Of a stretch of 64,000 bases of DNA, positions 49,390 through 58,427 are shown piece by piece. Position 1 is the stretch's first letter, and the number at the start of each line of letters is the position of its first letter. The notes under the pieces are model-generated. The model was given only the letters and a program-made list of their open reading frames with translations, did not search any database and had not been told where the DNA came from. The position numbers were made by a program, and so were the translations under genes. The DNA is from JBCDGZ01 sp038750655 (GTDB lineage: Bacteria > Bacteroidota > Bacteroidia > Chitinophagales > Saprospiraceae), in NCBI GenBank assembly GCA_038750655.1, contig JBCDGZ010000017.1:5203-69202 (forward strand). The letters run 5' to 3'.

Positions 49390-51879
49390 ATGGAAGCCCT
49401 GCAACAACATCCACTAAAATATGCCAGCATACTGATTCAACTGGTTGTGCTGTGGTGCCTGATCGCGCTCTACAATGTCGAACAGACCCTGGGAATCATT
49501 CATCTGATGCCCGTGATCACCATTGGCTTTGTGGTGCATAGCCTCCTGCCGCTGCGCTGGCGCCTGCCATTTTTTATCGCATTGGGGGCCGTAGGGATTT
49601 TTGTGCTTTTGGAATTCCAATTTGCCTTGGTCCTGGCCGCTTTGATTGCCCTGCTTTTTGGCATCTGCGTACTGCCCTTTTCGGTGCTCAACAGAAGCCT
49701 GCTGCTGGGCCTCACCGCCGCCGCCTTGGCCTATATCTGGGGCTGGCACAAATCGCTGATTCCGGGTGACTGGAAGGTCTTCCCCATCCTGGGCGCTATA
49801 TTCATGTTCCGCGCCTCCCTCTTTCTGTACGAGCAACAATTCGTCAAAGAGCCGCGCAGCCTTTTGCAGCGACTGGGCTATTTCCTGATGCTTCCCAACC
49901 TGGTCTTCACCCTCTTCCCGGTAGTCGATTACAAAATTTATAATGAGTCCTACTACGAGAAAGAACCATTGGATACCTACCAAAAAGGCGTGCGCTGGAT
50001 GGTGCGCGGCTTTTTTCATCTGCTGCTGTACCGAATCATTTACTACTATTGGCTCCCCCCCTACACCGAGGTGCAGGACCTGTGGAGCTTCGTGATCTTT
50101 GCGGTGACCAATTACTTGCTGATCCTGCGCCTCTCCGGACTCTTTCACTTCTCGGTGGGTGTACTGTGCCTTTTTGGCTGGAACCTGCCCCCGGTTTTTG
50201 ACAATTACTTCCTAGCCTCGGGCTTTGGGGATTTGTGGAAACGCATCAACACCTACTGGCGGGATTATGTGATGAAAATCTTTTACTATCCCATCTTCTT
50301 CCAAATCCGCTCAATCGGCAATACTAGCGGGATGGTGCTGACCATCTGGATTGCCTTTGCCATCACCTGGCTGCTGCACTCCTACCAATGGTTTTGGCTC
50401 AAAGGCAGCTTCCCGCTGCGCAGCGTCGATGCCGTTTTTTGGGGGATTTTTGGACTGCTGGTCTCTTTCAATGCCGTTTATCGGCAGCGCGCTTTGATGA
50501 ATCGGAAGAAGGGTGGGGAAAAAAAGGGATTACCGGGGCCATTGATTAATGCGCTGCAGATTGCGGGCATGTTTAGCTTTATGTGCGTACTTTGGTCCTT
50601 GTGGACCAGCCCGACGCTGACCGCTTGGTGGGAAATGATCGGGGTTTGTGGGACGGCGGAGCTGTTGGATTGGGGGAAATTGCTAGCAGGAATCGCCTTC
50701 GGCATTGGAGTAGGCAGTTTGCTTTTGGCTTATTTTCAACGGCCGGCGGTGCAAGCCTGGGTAGAGCCCGATCCTGGTGGCTGGGGCAGCGTCTTTTGGA
50801 GTGCCTGCACCTTGGTGCCTTTTCTGCTCTTCAGCCAGCCGGCGGTGCATCAGCAGATGGAGGGGTGGACCAGTAAGCCCATCGCCCACCTTTTGGAGCA
50901 ACGGCTCAACGAGCAGGACGAAGCCATGATGCTAACGGCCTACTACGAAGATATTTTAATCACCAATAACTTGGCGACTCCATTGTCAGATTTACAAAAT
51001 AAACCTACAGAATGGCTGCCTTTTGCGCAAACACCAGCGGCGAAGGCCACCGATGATTGGCGGAAACAAGAGATCGAAAGCTCGGTAACGACGACGTTCA
51101 AAGGCGGGCAGCTGAGTACCAACGAATGGGGCATGCGGGATCAGTCCTACTCGAAGCAAAAGCCGGAAGGTAAGGTTCGGATTGGCATCTTGGGCGGCTC
51201 TTATGTGATGGGATCAGGAGTAAACGATGAGGAAGTTTTTGATTCAGTGGTGGAAAAAGACCTCAATCGCAGCGCCTTCCGGGGCAGGCAATACGAACTG
51301 CTCAATTTCTCAGTGCCGGGCTACCACCTGCTGCACTGCCTCGATCGTTTTGATCGCAAAGCAGCCGATTTTGACCTAGACGCCGTCATGCTTTTTTCTC
51401 ATTCGGTTGATCTGGGCCGGGCCTACAAAACGGTGAATAAAATCTTGGAAGAGGAAGAGCGGCTGCCTTTTGGTTTTATGGAAAAGATTTTGGAAAAATG
51501 GCAAGTCGACACTTTGCAAGACCGGCGCGCCAACTTCGGTCGGATGGAGCCAATGGTTAAAGAAATGGTTCGAGGGGCCTATGAATACCTCGCGGAGGAA
51601 TGCCGCAAGCGGAACATCCAGCCCATTTTTGTCTACTGGCCGCGTACGCGCAAGGAGGCCACCGAGGAGCTGGAATTTGCCATGCGCACCGTCTCTGAAT
51701 TAGGCTACCTGATCATCGATCTGTCTGGAGCCTATAGCGATCAACCCGTCGCCTCCATTCAGCTGGCCGAATGGGATCAGCATCCCAATGCGCTGGGCCA
51801 TCAGTTGATCGCGCAAAAAATGCTGGAAATATTAAAGACACAAGAAGACCTTGTGCAAATGATTGAATCAATTCGATAA
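49390..51879 (+). CDS. MBOAT-SGNH O-acyltransferase fusion
   Basis: This 829-residue protein has about 12 membrane helices in residues 10-520, with an MBOAT-like core (FYYPIFFQIRSIG, then AFAITWLLHSYQWFW with the probable catalytic H330). After the last helix (about 480-500) comes a soluble domain, 540-829, of SGNH-hydrolase type: block I GILGGSYVMGSG (S604), NFSVPGYHLLHCLDRFD, and block V WDQHPNALGH (D796, H798). In known systems an MBOAT protein and a separate SGNH protein pass acetyl groups to alginate or peptidoglycan. Here both steps appear joined. It probably O-acetylates the glycan made by this locus in the periplasm. It starts immediately after the GT8 stop. Confidence 0.82.
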   Translation: MEALQQHPLKYASILIQLVVLWCLIALYNVEQTLGIIHLMPVITIGFVVHSLLPLRWRLPFFIALGAVGIFVLLEFQFALVLAALIALLFGICVLPFSVLNRSLLLGLTAAALAYIWGWHKSLIPGDWKVFPILGAIFMFRASLFLYEQQFVKEPRSLLQRLGYFLMLPNLVFTLFPVVDYKIYNESYYEKEPLDTYQKGVRWMVRGFFHLLLYRIIYYYWLPPYTEVQDLWSFVIFAVTNYLLILRLSGLFHFSVGVLCLFGWNLPPVFDNYFLASGFGDLWKRINTYWRDYVMKIFYYPIFFQIRSIGNTSGMVLTIWIAFAITWLLHSYQWFWLKGSFPLRSVDAVFWGIFGLLVSFNAVYRQRALMNRKKGGEKKGLPGPLINALQIAGMFSFMCVLWSLWTSPTLTAWWEMIGVCGTAELLDWGKLLAGIAFGIGVGSLLLAYFQRPAVQAWVEPDPGGWGSVFWSACTLVPFLLFSQPAVHQQMEGWTSKPIAHLLEQRLNEQDEAMMLTAYYEDILITNNLATPLSDLQNKPTEWLPFAQTPAAKATDDWRKQEIESSVTTTFKGGQLSTNEWGMRDQSYSKQKPEGKVRIGILGGSYVMGSGVNDEEVFDSVVEKDLNRSAFRGRQYELLNFSVPGYHLLHCLDRFDRKAADFDLDAVMLFSHSVDLGRAYKTVNKILEEEERLPFGFMEKILEKWQVDTLQDRRANFGRMEPMVKEMVRGAYEYLAEECRKRNIQPIFVYWPRTRKEATEELEFAMRTVSELGYLIIDLSGAYSDQPVASIQLAEWDQHPNALGHQLIAQKMLEILKTQEDLVQMIESIR

Positions 51880-51905
51880 GCCCAAGAGCAAAAGTAATTA
51901 TCAAT

Positions 51906-52784
51906 ATGTCACCATCTCTGTTCTCAAAACTGAAGCGTATGCTGAATGGATCAGAAAAACCCAACAATATCATCCTCACGGGCGTCCCCCGTTCTGGAAC
52001 CACCCTGGCCTGCTTCCTACTCAGTCAGCTGCCCGAAACCCTGGCCCTCAATGAGCCGATGTCGCTCAAAGGCTCGCACGACCGGCCTTCGGCCGTCCAA
52101 CTCATCGACCAATTCTACGCCGAGACCCGCCAAAGCGTACTCGAAAAAGGCGAAGCCCGCGCCCGCGCTACCCTCGATGGCAAAATGACCGACAACAACT
52201 TCGCCGTCAAACAGGGCCAGCGCACCAAACTGGTACAAAAGCAGACCATCAAAATTGATAAATCGCTACAGCCCGACTTCACCCTCATCATCAAGCACAA
52301 CGCGCTGTTCACCCTCCTGCTTCCTCTGCTCAAAGACCGCTACCCTACCTACGCCATCATCCGCAACCCTATCGCCATTTTGGGCTCCTGGAATACCGTG
52401 GATGTGCCAGTTTCCAGAGGACAAATCCGAGCTGCCCGCAAGCTGATGCCCGAATTGCAGGACCGCCTAGATAGCATCGAAAACGTATACGAGCGGCAAC
52501 TGCTGCTGCTCTCCTGGTACTTCGAGCAGTACGATATGCTCAGCGAACAGCAGCTCATCCGCTACGAGTCCATCGTCGAAACGGCAGGCCGCGCTCTAGA
52601 GGTGATTGTACCGGAGGCTCAAAGTTTCATTAAGCCTTTGGAGAGCAAAAACCATCGGAAAATCTATTCTTCTAAGTCCTTCGAAGAGGTGGCGGAACGC
52701 CTCCTAGCCTCTGAGGGAGCCTACTGGAAATACTACTCAAAGGAGGACGTGCGCCAAGTATTGAAGCAGATCAAGACGGCTTAG
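51906..52784 (+). CDS. Sulfotransferase of a third type
   Basis: This 292-residue protein has the 5'-phosphosulfate loop IILTGVPRSGTTLACFLLSQLP and the 3' region YAIIRNPIAILGSWNTV. A conserved YESIV segment lies near residue 220. It is not closely similar to the type A or B copies nearby. It follows the O-acyltransferase gene after 26 bp on the same strand and ends 17 bp before the convergent sulfotransferase gene. The acceptor is unknown. Confidence 0.85.
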   Translation: MSPSLFSKLKRMLNGSEKPNNIILTGVPRSGTTLACFLLSQLPETLALNEPMSLKGSHDRPSAVQLIDQFYAETRQSVLEKGEARARATLDGKMTDNNFAVKQGQRTKLVQKQTIKIDKSLQPDFTLIIKHNALFTLLLPLLKDRYPTYAIIRNPIAILGSWNTVDVPVSRGQIRAARKLMPELQDRLDSIENVYERQLLLLSWYFEQYDMLSEQQLIRYESIVETAGRALEVIVPEAQSFIKPLESKNHRKIYSSKSFEEVAERLLASEGAYWKYYSKEDVRQVLKQIKTA

Positions 52785-52801
52785 GATAACTACCTTTACA
52801 C

Positions 52802-53437
52802 TTAGCGGGTGGGCCAATGCTCGGGGAAGGAGTAGCCCCATTGCTGCATCAGTGGTGTAAAGACCGAAAGGGCTTGCGGGACAATCTCCGGTGTGTAGTA
52901 GTCGAGGAAGTGGCCGCGCTTACCGGCCGTAGCATTGATTTTGGGTAGGGGGTGAAGGGGTAAATTCAACTTTTTCAGGAGCTTTTCGAAATCTTCTTCC
53001 AACTGTTCATAGCGCATCACGACATCGGCCTTTTGGGCGGTCTCCTCGTGGCGCGGCAGGCGGTAGGGTTCTTGGTAAAACTCGGCGAAGTATTCGGCGA
53101 AGGAGGCGTCGTTCTCCACGATGAAGCGGTAGCGGCGGAGGGCCGCCGGAGCGATGGGCCGACCATCTCGATAGCTGCCTCTGGAAAATCGCCCTCGGTG
53201 GTCCGATTTCTTTTTAAAATATTCACTCACTACCGAATCCATCGGATTGCGGACTGTAGTAAAGGTAAAATAGTCTCGCTCTTCGGGCTTCGCCTGCGCT
53301 ATAAACTCCCCGTAGGAGCTGTGCCGCTTCAAAATACCCTGGCTGCCGTAGGCTTCAATCAAGAGCTTGGCCACCGACTTGGAGGCCGTACGCGGAATGG
53401 CGAAAAAACAAAAGCGATGTTGGTGGTTGATGATCAT
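52802..53437 (-). CDS. Sulfotransferase (Sulfotransfer_2-like)
   Basis: This 211-residue protein has 5' loop FCFFAIPRTASKSVAKLL and 3' motif FTTVRNPMDSVVSEYFK. The 5' loop has S-K-S in place of the usual G-T-S, but the lysine is near. Late YEQLEEDFEKLLKKLNLPL is the usual helical end of the family. It is the last gene of the ABC exporter operon, 8 bp behind the preceding sulfotransferase gene, which ties it to the exported glycan. Confidence 0.82.
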   Translation of the reverse strand: MIINHQHRFCFFAIPRTASKSVAKLLIEAYGSQGILKRHSSYGEFIAQAKPEERDYFTFTTVRNPMDSVVSEYFKKKSDHRGRFSRGSYRDGRPIAPAALRRYRFIVENDASFAEYFAEFYQEPYRLPRHEETAQKADVVMRYEQLEEDFEKLLKKLNLPLHPLPKINATAGKRGHFLDYYTPEIVPQALSVFTPLMQQWGYSFPEHWPTR

Positions 53438-53445
53438 AAATTCTT

Positions 53446-54087
53446 TTATTCAAATCGATACGCCCAGCGTTCAATATCTTCTCGGTAATAATTGGCAGCT
53501 AAATCAACGGTGTAAGCATCATATTGGGGTCGATAATCCTCGTAATCGCTGCCGGCCAACAAATGGGGCAACTGGGCTTGGACTTGCAAGGATGCGCAGA
53601 TTTTCGCAAAATCTGCTTCCAGCTGTTCAAATCTTCCAATGAAATCCATGGCTGCCACTTCCTGCCCTACCTTCAGCCAATCCGACTGCGGCTTCAAATT
53701 AGAGCGTTGGCGCTGCCGAGGCGGCCGCTCCTCCAATTCATACCTGGCCCATTCCCTAAAATCCAAATGATGCTTTTGGTCGGGCAACTTCCCCTTACGT
53801 CTTCTAAAGCGGTAATGGGAAAACAAGCGATCCCAAGGATTGCGGACAAAGCAAAAACAGTAAGCCTGCTCCCAAGCCTGCGGTCCCATCAACGGAATGA
53901 TCTCAGCCGCACTGTAGTGCTTTTTGATGCCCCGCAACCGTTCGGGCGAAGGCAACTGCAAAGCGTGAGCGATACTAGTACCAGCCGTTTTAGGGATATG
54001 GATAAAAACAGAGGCCCGACTGCCCTCTCGAAAAAAAGGATAGTCCTTGATCGCCACCTGCTCTTGATCTGGGCCGTTCCTACTCAT
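53446..54087 (-). CDS. Sulfotransferase (Sulfotransfer_2-like)
   Basis: The ATG at 54087 overlaps the ABC ATPase stop as TGATG; a GTG at 54090 is possible too. The 213-residue product has 5' loop VFIHIPKTAGTSIAHAL and 3' motif FCFVRNPWDRLFSHYRFRRR, both intact. It is translationally coupled to the exporter ATPase, so sulfation appears to be tied to export of the glycan. The acceptor is unknown. Confidence 0.87.
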   Translation of the reverse strand: MSRNGPDQEQVAIKDYPFFREGSRASVFIHIPKTAGTSIAHALQLPSPERLRGIKKHYSAAEIIPLMGPQAWEQAYCFCFVRNPWDRLFSHYRFRRRKGKLPDQKHHLDFREWARYELEERPPRQRQRSNLKPQSDWLKVGQEVAAMDFIGRFEQLEADFAKICASLQVQAQLPHLLAGSDYEDYRPQYDAYTVDLAANYYREDIERWAYRFE

Positions 54088-54923
54088 CACATATCGTATT
54101 CAATAATTTTCTTCAGCTTATGCTTGCGCTCTCGCTCACTGATGTTCTTGAGGCAGTTGTTCAGGTAGTAAATCAGCGCCTCGCGAATGTCTTTAGATTC
54201 GTAGATGATCACCCCCTGGTCCATGACCAGCACCCGAGTGGCGACTTTGAGCACCTTGCGGATGTTATTGGACACGAAGAGGACGGCCTTCTTGGGTTGT
54301 TTGACATACTCTTTTAGGTGCTCAAAACACTTGGCTTTGAACACCGAATCCCCTACAGCCAGCGCCTCGTCGATGATGAAGACATTGGGCTCGGTGGCTA
54401 CGGCGATGGCGTAGGCCAGCCGGGCGCGCATCCCCGAAGAATAATTTCCAAAGGGGCGTTCCAGCTTATCTCCCAGCTCAGAAAATTCATTGATGAAATC
54501 CATTTTCTCGTACAGCTCCTCCTCAGTCATCCCGTACATCGATCCTTTGATAAAAATATTTTCTCTACCCGTAAAGAGCGATTGCATACCCGCCCGAAGG
54601 GCAAAAACGGGCGTAATGGTCAAGTCCTCTTCCATCTGCACCGCTCCGACATCAGTCGGATAGATATTAGAAATGACGCGCATCAAAGTGGTTTTGCCCG
54701 ATCCATTAGCGCCAACCACACCGAGTATTTCTCCTTCATACAAATCCAGGTTGATATTTTGCAAGGACCAAAATTCCTTTTTGCGCAGCTTCATATAATT
54801 ATGCCGTAGGCTCAGGGTCTGAATCAGTAAATCCTGTATACCATAGTAAAGGTTGAACTTGATGTCCTTGCTGAATTTCTTGTAGATATTGCGGACGCTG
54901 AGCAGTCGTTGGGCCTCATTCAT
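54087..54923 (-). CDS. Polysaccharide ABC exporter, ATP-binding subunit (Wzt/KpsT/TagH type)
   Basis: This 278-residue cytoplasmic ATPase has Walker A GVVGANGSGKTTLMRVIS, signature YSSGMRARLAYAIA and Walker B NVFIIDEALAVGD. The sequence NINLDLYEGEILGVVGANGSG is typical of polysaccharide and teichoic-acid exporters. It lacks the C-terminal glycan-binding domain found in some Wzt proteins. With the permease gene 11 bp upstream it forms a Wzm/Wzt-type exporter for a lipid-linked or phospholipid-anchored glycan. Confidence 0.93.
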   Translation of the reverse strand: MNEAQRLLSVRNIYKKFSKDIKFNLYYGIQDLLIQTLSLRHNYMKLRKKEFWSLQNINLDLYEGEILGVVGANGSGKTTLMRVISNIYPTDVGAVQMEEDLTITPVFALRAGMQSLFTGRENIFIKGSMYGMTEEELYEKMDFINEFSELGDKLERPFGNYSSGMRARLAYAIAVATEPNVFIIDEALAVGDSVFKAKCFEHLKEYVKQPKKAVLFVSNNIRKVLKVATRVLVMDQGVIIYESKDIREALIYYLNNCLKNISERERKHKLKKIIEYDM

Positions 54924-54934
54924 AGTCGGACAGT

Positions 54935-55765
54935 TTACACATTAATCAATCGTTCCAGCACTTTGGGTTCTGCTAGCAGAAAAACCCGAATGCCGATGAT
55001 GAGTACCACCAAAGTCACGCCACTACACAGTAAATAGCTCTGGGGTTCATAAAATGTCCCCTGGGTCAGCACGTCCCTGCTAAAACCAATCAGGTAGGTC
55101 AGCGGATTGAGGTAAATAATATCTGATAACCAGCCGAGTTCGATTTTCGGGGTGTAAATGATGGGGGTGAGAAACATCAAAAAACGCATACCTTCATCGA
55201 TCAGATTGCTGATGTCTACGGCCACCACCCGTAGTAGGGCGACGACCAGGCCAATGGCTACCCCCAATAGCAGTAGGGGCAGTAGGGTGATCGGAAAGAG
55301 CAGGCTCAGCCAGGTGAAGCGGACACCGAAGAAGAGCAAAACGACAATATTGACCGCAAAAGGAATGACGAAGCGAATCAGGTGGACGATAATGCGCTGG
55401 ATAATCAGCACTTCGTGGGGAAACTTGGTCATAATCATCATCTTCCCGTGGCCGGTGATGACGGTGCTGGCTGATTTGTACATCTCGAAAAAAAAGCCCC
55501 AGATGGAGGTACTAAGCAGGACGTAGGCCGGATAGGGAATCCCTACTTCACCCGGCTCAATGATGCCCGCCCCATTGAGCAAAATCCATACAATGACCGA
55601 TAAAATAGGCATGATGAACAACCAGAGGATGCCAATGAAAGAGCGACGGAAGTCGGCCAGAATGCTGATGCGAATCAACTGGCGGATAAAGAAGCGATAG
55701 GCGTAAATGTTGGCGCGAAGGCTTCGCCAGGACTGCAATAAGCTACCTTGGGTGGATGAGGGCAT
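54935..55765 (-). CDS. Polysaccharide ABC exporter, permease subunit (Wzm/KpsM/TagG type)
   Basis: This 276-residue protein has six hydrophobic helices in the ABC-2 pattern and the family phrase ISILADFRRSFIGILWLFIMPILSVIVW. Near the end is IIYLNPLTYLIGFSRDVLTQG, where NPLTYLIxxxR is a signature of this permease group. It forms the inner-membrane channel with the ATPase encoded next. It is the first gene of the operon that also carries two sulfotransferases. Confidence 0.92.
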   Translation of the reverse strand: MPSSTQGSLLQSWRSLRANIYAYRFFIRQLIRISILADFRRSFIGILWLFIMPILSVIVWILLNGAGIIEPGEVGIPYPAYVLLSTSIWGFFFEMYKSASTVITGHGKMMIMTKFPHEVLIIQRIIVHLIRFVIPFAVNIVVLLFFGVRFTWLSLLFPITLLPLLLLGVAIGLVVALLRVVAVDISNLIDEGMRFLMFLTPIIYTPKIELGWLSDIIYLNPLTYLIGFSRDVLTQGTFYEPQSYLLCSGVTLVVLIIGIRVFLLAEPKVLERLINV

Positions 55766-55864
55766 CGGATCGGTTTAGAGAATAAAAAAGACAAAAGAAA
55801 TTGCCCAAAAACTACACCAAGATAGAAAATATGGCAATATTTTGGCTCACTATATTATTTAGAG

Positions 55865-56596
55865 ATGAATTTAAATGATTTACAACGCAACTGGGATCAG
55901 TTTGGAAAGGAGGATCCCTTCTGGGCCATCATCACCCGTCCGGAGATGAAGGGCAATAAATGGGAGGAGGAGGCCTTCTTCGCTACGGGGCAGGGCCGCG
56001 CGCGGAAGGTCACCAAGAAGATCAACCGCCTGCTGCCTAACTTCCGCTTCCAATCCGCACTGGATTTTGGCTGCGGCGTTGGACGCATCACCCAAGCCCT
56101 GGCCGATCATTTCGAAGCGGCTAATGGCGTAGATATTGCCCCTTCAATGATTAAATTGGCCAAAGAATTGAATAAAAAGTCCAATTGTCATTATTTTTTG
56201 AACGAAAAGAACGATCTTTCCCTCTTCAAAGCAGAACAGTTCGATCTGGTATTTTCGGTCATTACCCTGCAACACATGCAGCCCCGATACGCAAAGAACT
56301 ACCTCGCTGAGTTTCTACGGGTCTTGAAAAAGGGCGGAATGCTTATTTTTCAAATCCCCTCCAAACCGGACCAAGGCACGCTAAACTATCACAATGCCTT
56401 AGGTAAATTACAAAGCAGCACCGCCCCCTCTGCTCCGTCAGAGAACACCCAACCAGTCATGGAAATGTACTGGATTCCGATTGGCGAAGTGGTGAACCTG
56501 CTAACGGCTCAAGGAGGCCAAATTTTGCGTATCGAAAAAGACAATGCCGCCGGAGAGGACTGGGACAGCTACACCTACTACGTAGGCAAGCCCTAG
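55865..56596 (+). CDS. Class I SAM-dependent methyltransferase
   Basis: This 243-residue cytoplasmic protein has the SAM-binding motif I ALDFGCGVGRITQALADHF at about 59-77, NGVDIAPSMIKLAKEL (motif II), and LVFSVITLQHM (motif IV). The substrate is not predictable. It is the first gene of the plus-strand cassette with the carrier protein, adenylation domain and halogenase-like enzyme. It may methylate the acyl group made there or a sugar. Confidence 0.87.
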   Translation: MNLNDLQRNWDQFGKEDPFWAIITRPEMKGNKWEEEAFFATGQGRARKVTKKINRLLPNFRFQSALDFGCGVGRITQALADHFEAANGVDIAPSMIKLAKELNKKSNCHYFLNEKNDLSLFKAEQFDLVFSVITLQHMQPRYAKNYLAEFLRVLKKGGMLIFQIPSKPDQGTLNYHNALGKLQSSTAPSAPSENTQPVMEMYWIPIGEVVNLLTAQGGQILRIEKDNAAGEDWDSYTYYVGKP

Positions 56597-56642
56597 TATC
56601 CGATAAAAACGTACAATTTATCATTTTTCAAACCATCTACTC

Positions 56643-56894
56643 ATGGACCATATCAAACAAAGAGTACGAGGATACATTTTAGAGGAATTAAACGGAAAAG
56701 ACAATGTCGGCCCAATCGACGACGACACGCCACTGCTGACCAGTGGACTGATCGATTCGATCTCGGCCCTACAGCTGGTCTATTTCCTGGAACAAACCTT
56801 TAGCTTCAAATTTAAGGCGCACGAAGTGGACCGCGACAATTTGAACACCATCGATAAAATTGTGTCTTTTATTCTCGCGAAAATTCAGGTTTAG
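56643..56894 (+). CDS. Free-standing acyl/peptidyl carrier protein
   Basis: This 83-residue protein has the phosphopantetheine site in LLTSGLIDSISALQLVYFLE; S39 in the DSI context is the attachment serine. The helices around it (RVRGYILEELN, FKAHEVDRDNLNTIDKIVSFI) fit the four-helix carrier fold. Its stop shares one base with the GTG start of the adenylation gene, so the pair is made together. It should carry the amino acid activated by that enzyme. The size is similar to that of the stand-alone carrier of the pyoluteorin pathway. Confidence 0.9.
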   Translation: MDHIKQRVRGYILEELNGKDNVGPIDDDTPLLTSGLIDSISALQLVYFLEQTFSFKFKAHEVDRDNLNTIDKIVSFILAKIQV

Positions 56895-58402
56895 TGCAAA
56901 GGCTGTCGGACATACTTAAGCATTCGGCGGAGGCCTACCCGACCAACCTGGCTCTCGAAGAGCCCGGCGGGACGACCCTCTCCTACGCTGCCTTGGAGCA
57001 GTTGGCAGCCAAGCTGGCCGCACAGCTAACGGCCCAAGCCATCGGCGAGGGCGATCGCATCGGCATCCTGCTGCCTAAGTCCATCCAAAGCGTCGCCGCT
57101 ATCTTCGGTAGCCTCTACGCTGGAGCCACCTATATTCCGGTAGACGTACAGGCCCCCCTCCGACGCAACCTATTGATTTTTGCCGACGCTCAAGTCCGCA
57201 CCATCATCTGTACGCAGGAGATGGCCGAACAGATCCTGGCCACGGAAGGCTTCGAAGGACAAACGCTCGACATCGAGCTGGAAGGCAGCTGCCTGCTGCT
57301 TTGCCACTACGCCGAGCCCACGCCACTGGAACTTCCCAAGGAACTGGCGTATTTACTGTACACCTCTGGCTCGACTGGCGTACCGAAGGGGGTGATGATC
57401 AGCCATCAGAACGCCTGGAGCTTCGTCGACTGGTGTATTCGTCAATTCCATCCCAGCGAGCAGGATGTCTTTTCCTCCATCGCGCCCTTTCATTTCGACT
57501 TGTCTATCTTCGATCTGTATGTGGGCCTGAGCGGTGGAGCAAAAGTGGTCTTGTTCGATCAAAACAACAGCAAGAATCCTATGCTGCTGGCCGAGCTGAT
57601 CGCCGCACACCGCATCTCTGTTCTCTACGCCACGCCCACGCTGCTCAAAATCATGCTGCGCTTCGGACGCATTGAGCAGCAGGACCACAGCGCATTGCGG
57701 CAGGTGTTGTTTGCTGGAGAGGTCTTTCCCATTCTCCCGCTCAAACGGCTCCAAGCCCGCTGGTCGACCGCTCGTTTTTACAACCTCTACGGCCCTACAG
57801 AGACCAACGTCGTCACCTGGCACCCTATCCCCGATACCATCCCGGATGGTCGCACCCAGCCCTTTCCCATCGGAAAAAGCTGCGATCATGTGCAGTGCAA
57901 AATCCATACAGAGGAGCCGGGCGATAGCCGGCGCGGTGAGCTGATTGTCAAGGGACCGTCGGTGGCCGAAGGCTATTTGAATTCACCCGAGAAAAACGAG
58001 GAGGCTTACCTTCTTTTGGGAGAGGAGCGTTGGTACCGAACGGGGGATATTGTAGAATTGGATGAGGACGGAAACTTTGTCTTTGTCGGTCGTATGGATC
58101 GCATGGTGAAGCGAAGGGCCTATCGGATTGAGTTGGACGAAATCGAGGCGGCCTTGCACCGGCATCCCGATATTAGCGACGCTGGCGTAGTGGCCTACCG
58201 CGACCACAAAGAGGAGCTGAGGATCAAAGCTTTTCTCCTCAATGCTGGCCAGGCCACACCGATGAACAACCTTCAGCTGATGGCGCACTGTCTGGAACAT
58301 TTGCCGGCCTACATGTTGCCCGATCAATTCCAATACTTGGATAATTTTCCCAAAACTAGCACACACAAAATTGATTATCAACAACTAACGAATATAATAT
58401 AA
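56894..58402 (+). CDS. Stand-alone NRPS-type adenylation enzyme, proline-like pocket
   Basis: The GTG at 56894 overlaps the carrier stop by one base; no nearby ATG fits. The 502-residue protein has A3 LLYTSGSTGVPKG (154-166), A5 NLYGPTE (298-304), the A7 region YRTGDIVELDEDG, A8 RMVKRRAYRIELDEIE and the A10 lysine K492. Reading the ten specificity positions by eye gives D202, L203, F206, Y245, L272, A274, L299, V306, V307, K492. That differs at two positions from the proline code DLLYLALVCK, which I recall for pyrrole-pathway enzymes such as PltF. It therefore probably activates proline or a related amino acid and loads it onto the adjacent carrier. Confidence 0.9.
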   Translation: MQRLSDILKHSAEAYPTNLALEEPGGTTLSYAALEQLAAKLAAQLTAQAIGEGDRIGILLPKSIQSVAAIFGSLYAGATYIPVDVQAPLRRNLLIFADAQVRTIICTQEMAEQILATEGFEGQTLDIELEGSCLLLCHYAEPTPLELPKELAYLLYTSGSTGVPKGVMISHQNAWSFVDWCIRQFHPSEQDVFSSIAPFHFDLSIFDLYVGLSGGAKVVLFDQNNSKNPMLLAELIAAHRISVLYATPTLLKIMLRFGRIEQQDHSALRQVLFAGEVFPILPLKRLQARWSTARFYNLYGPTETNVVTWHPIPDTIPDGRTQPFPIGKSCDHVQCKIHTEEPGDSRRGELIVKGPSVAEGYLNSPEKNEEAYLLLGEERWYRTGDIVELDEDGNFVFVGRMDRMVKRRAYRIELDEIEAALHRHPDISDAGVVAYRDHKEELRIKAFLLNAGQATPMNNLQLMAHCLEHLPAYMLPDQFQYLDNFPKTSTHKIDYQQLTNII

Positions 58403-58427
58403 TTTGTACCCATAATTTTATAATCTC

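Noticed and set aside
49414..50148. 244-codon open frame on the minus strand
   Set aside because: It is antisense to the membrane part of the MBOAT-SGNH gene; the product is a run of charged residues mirrored from hydrophobic codons.
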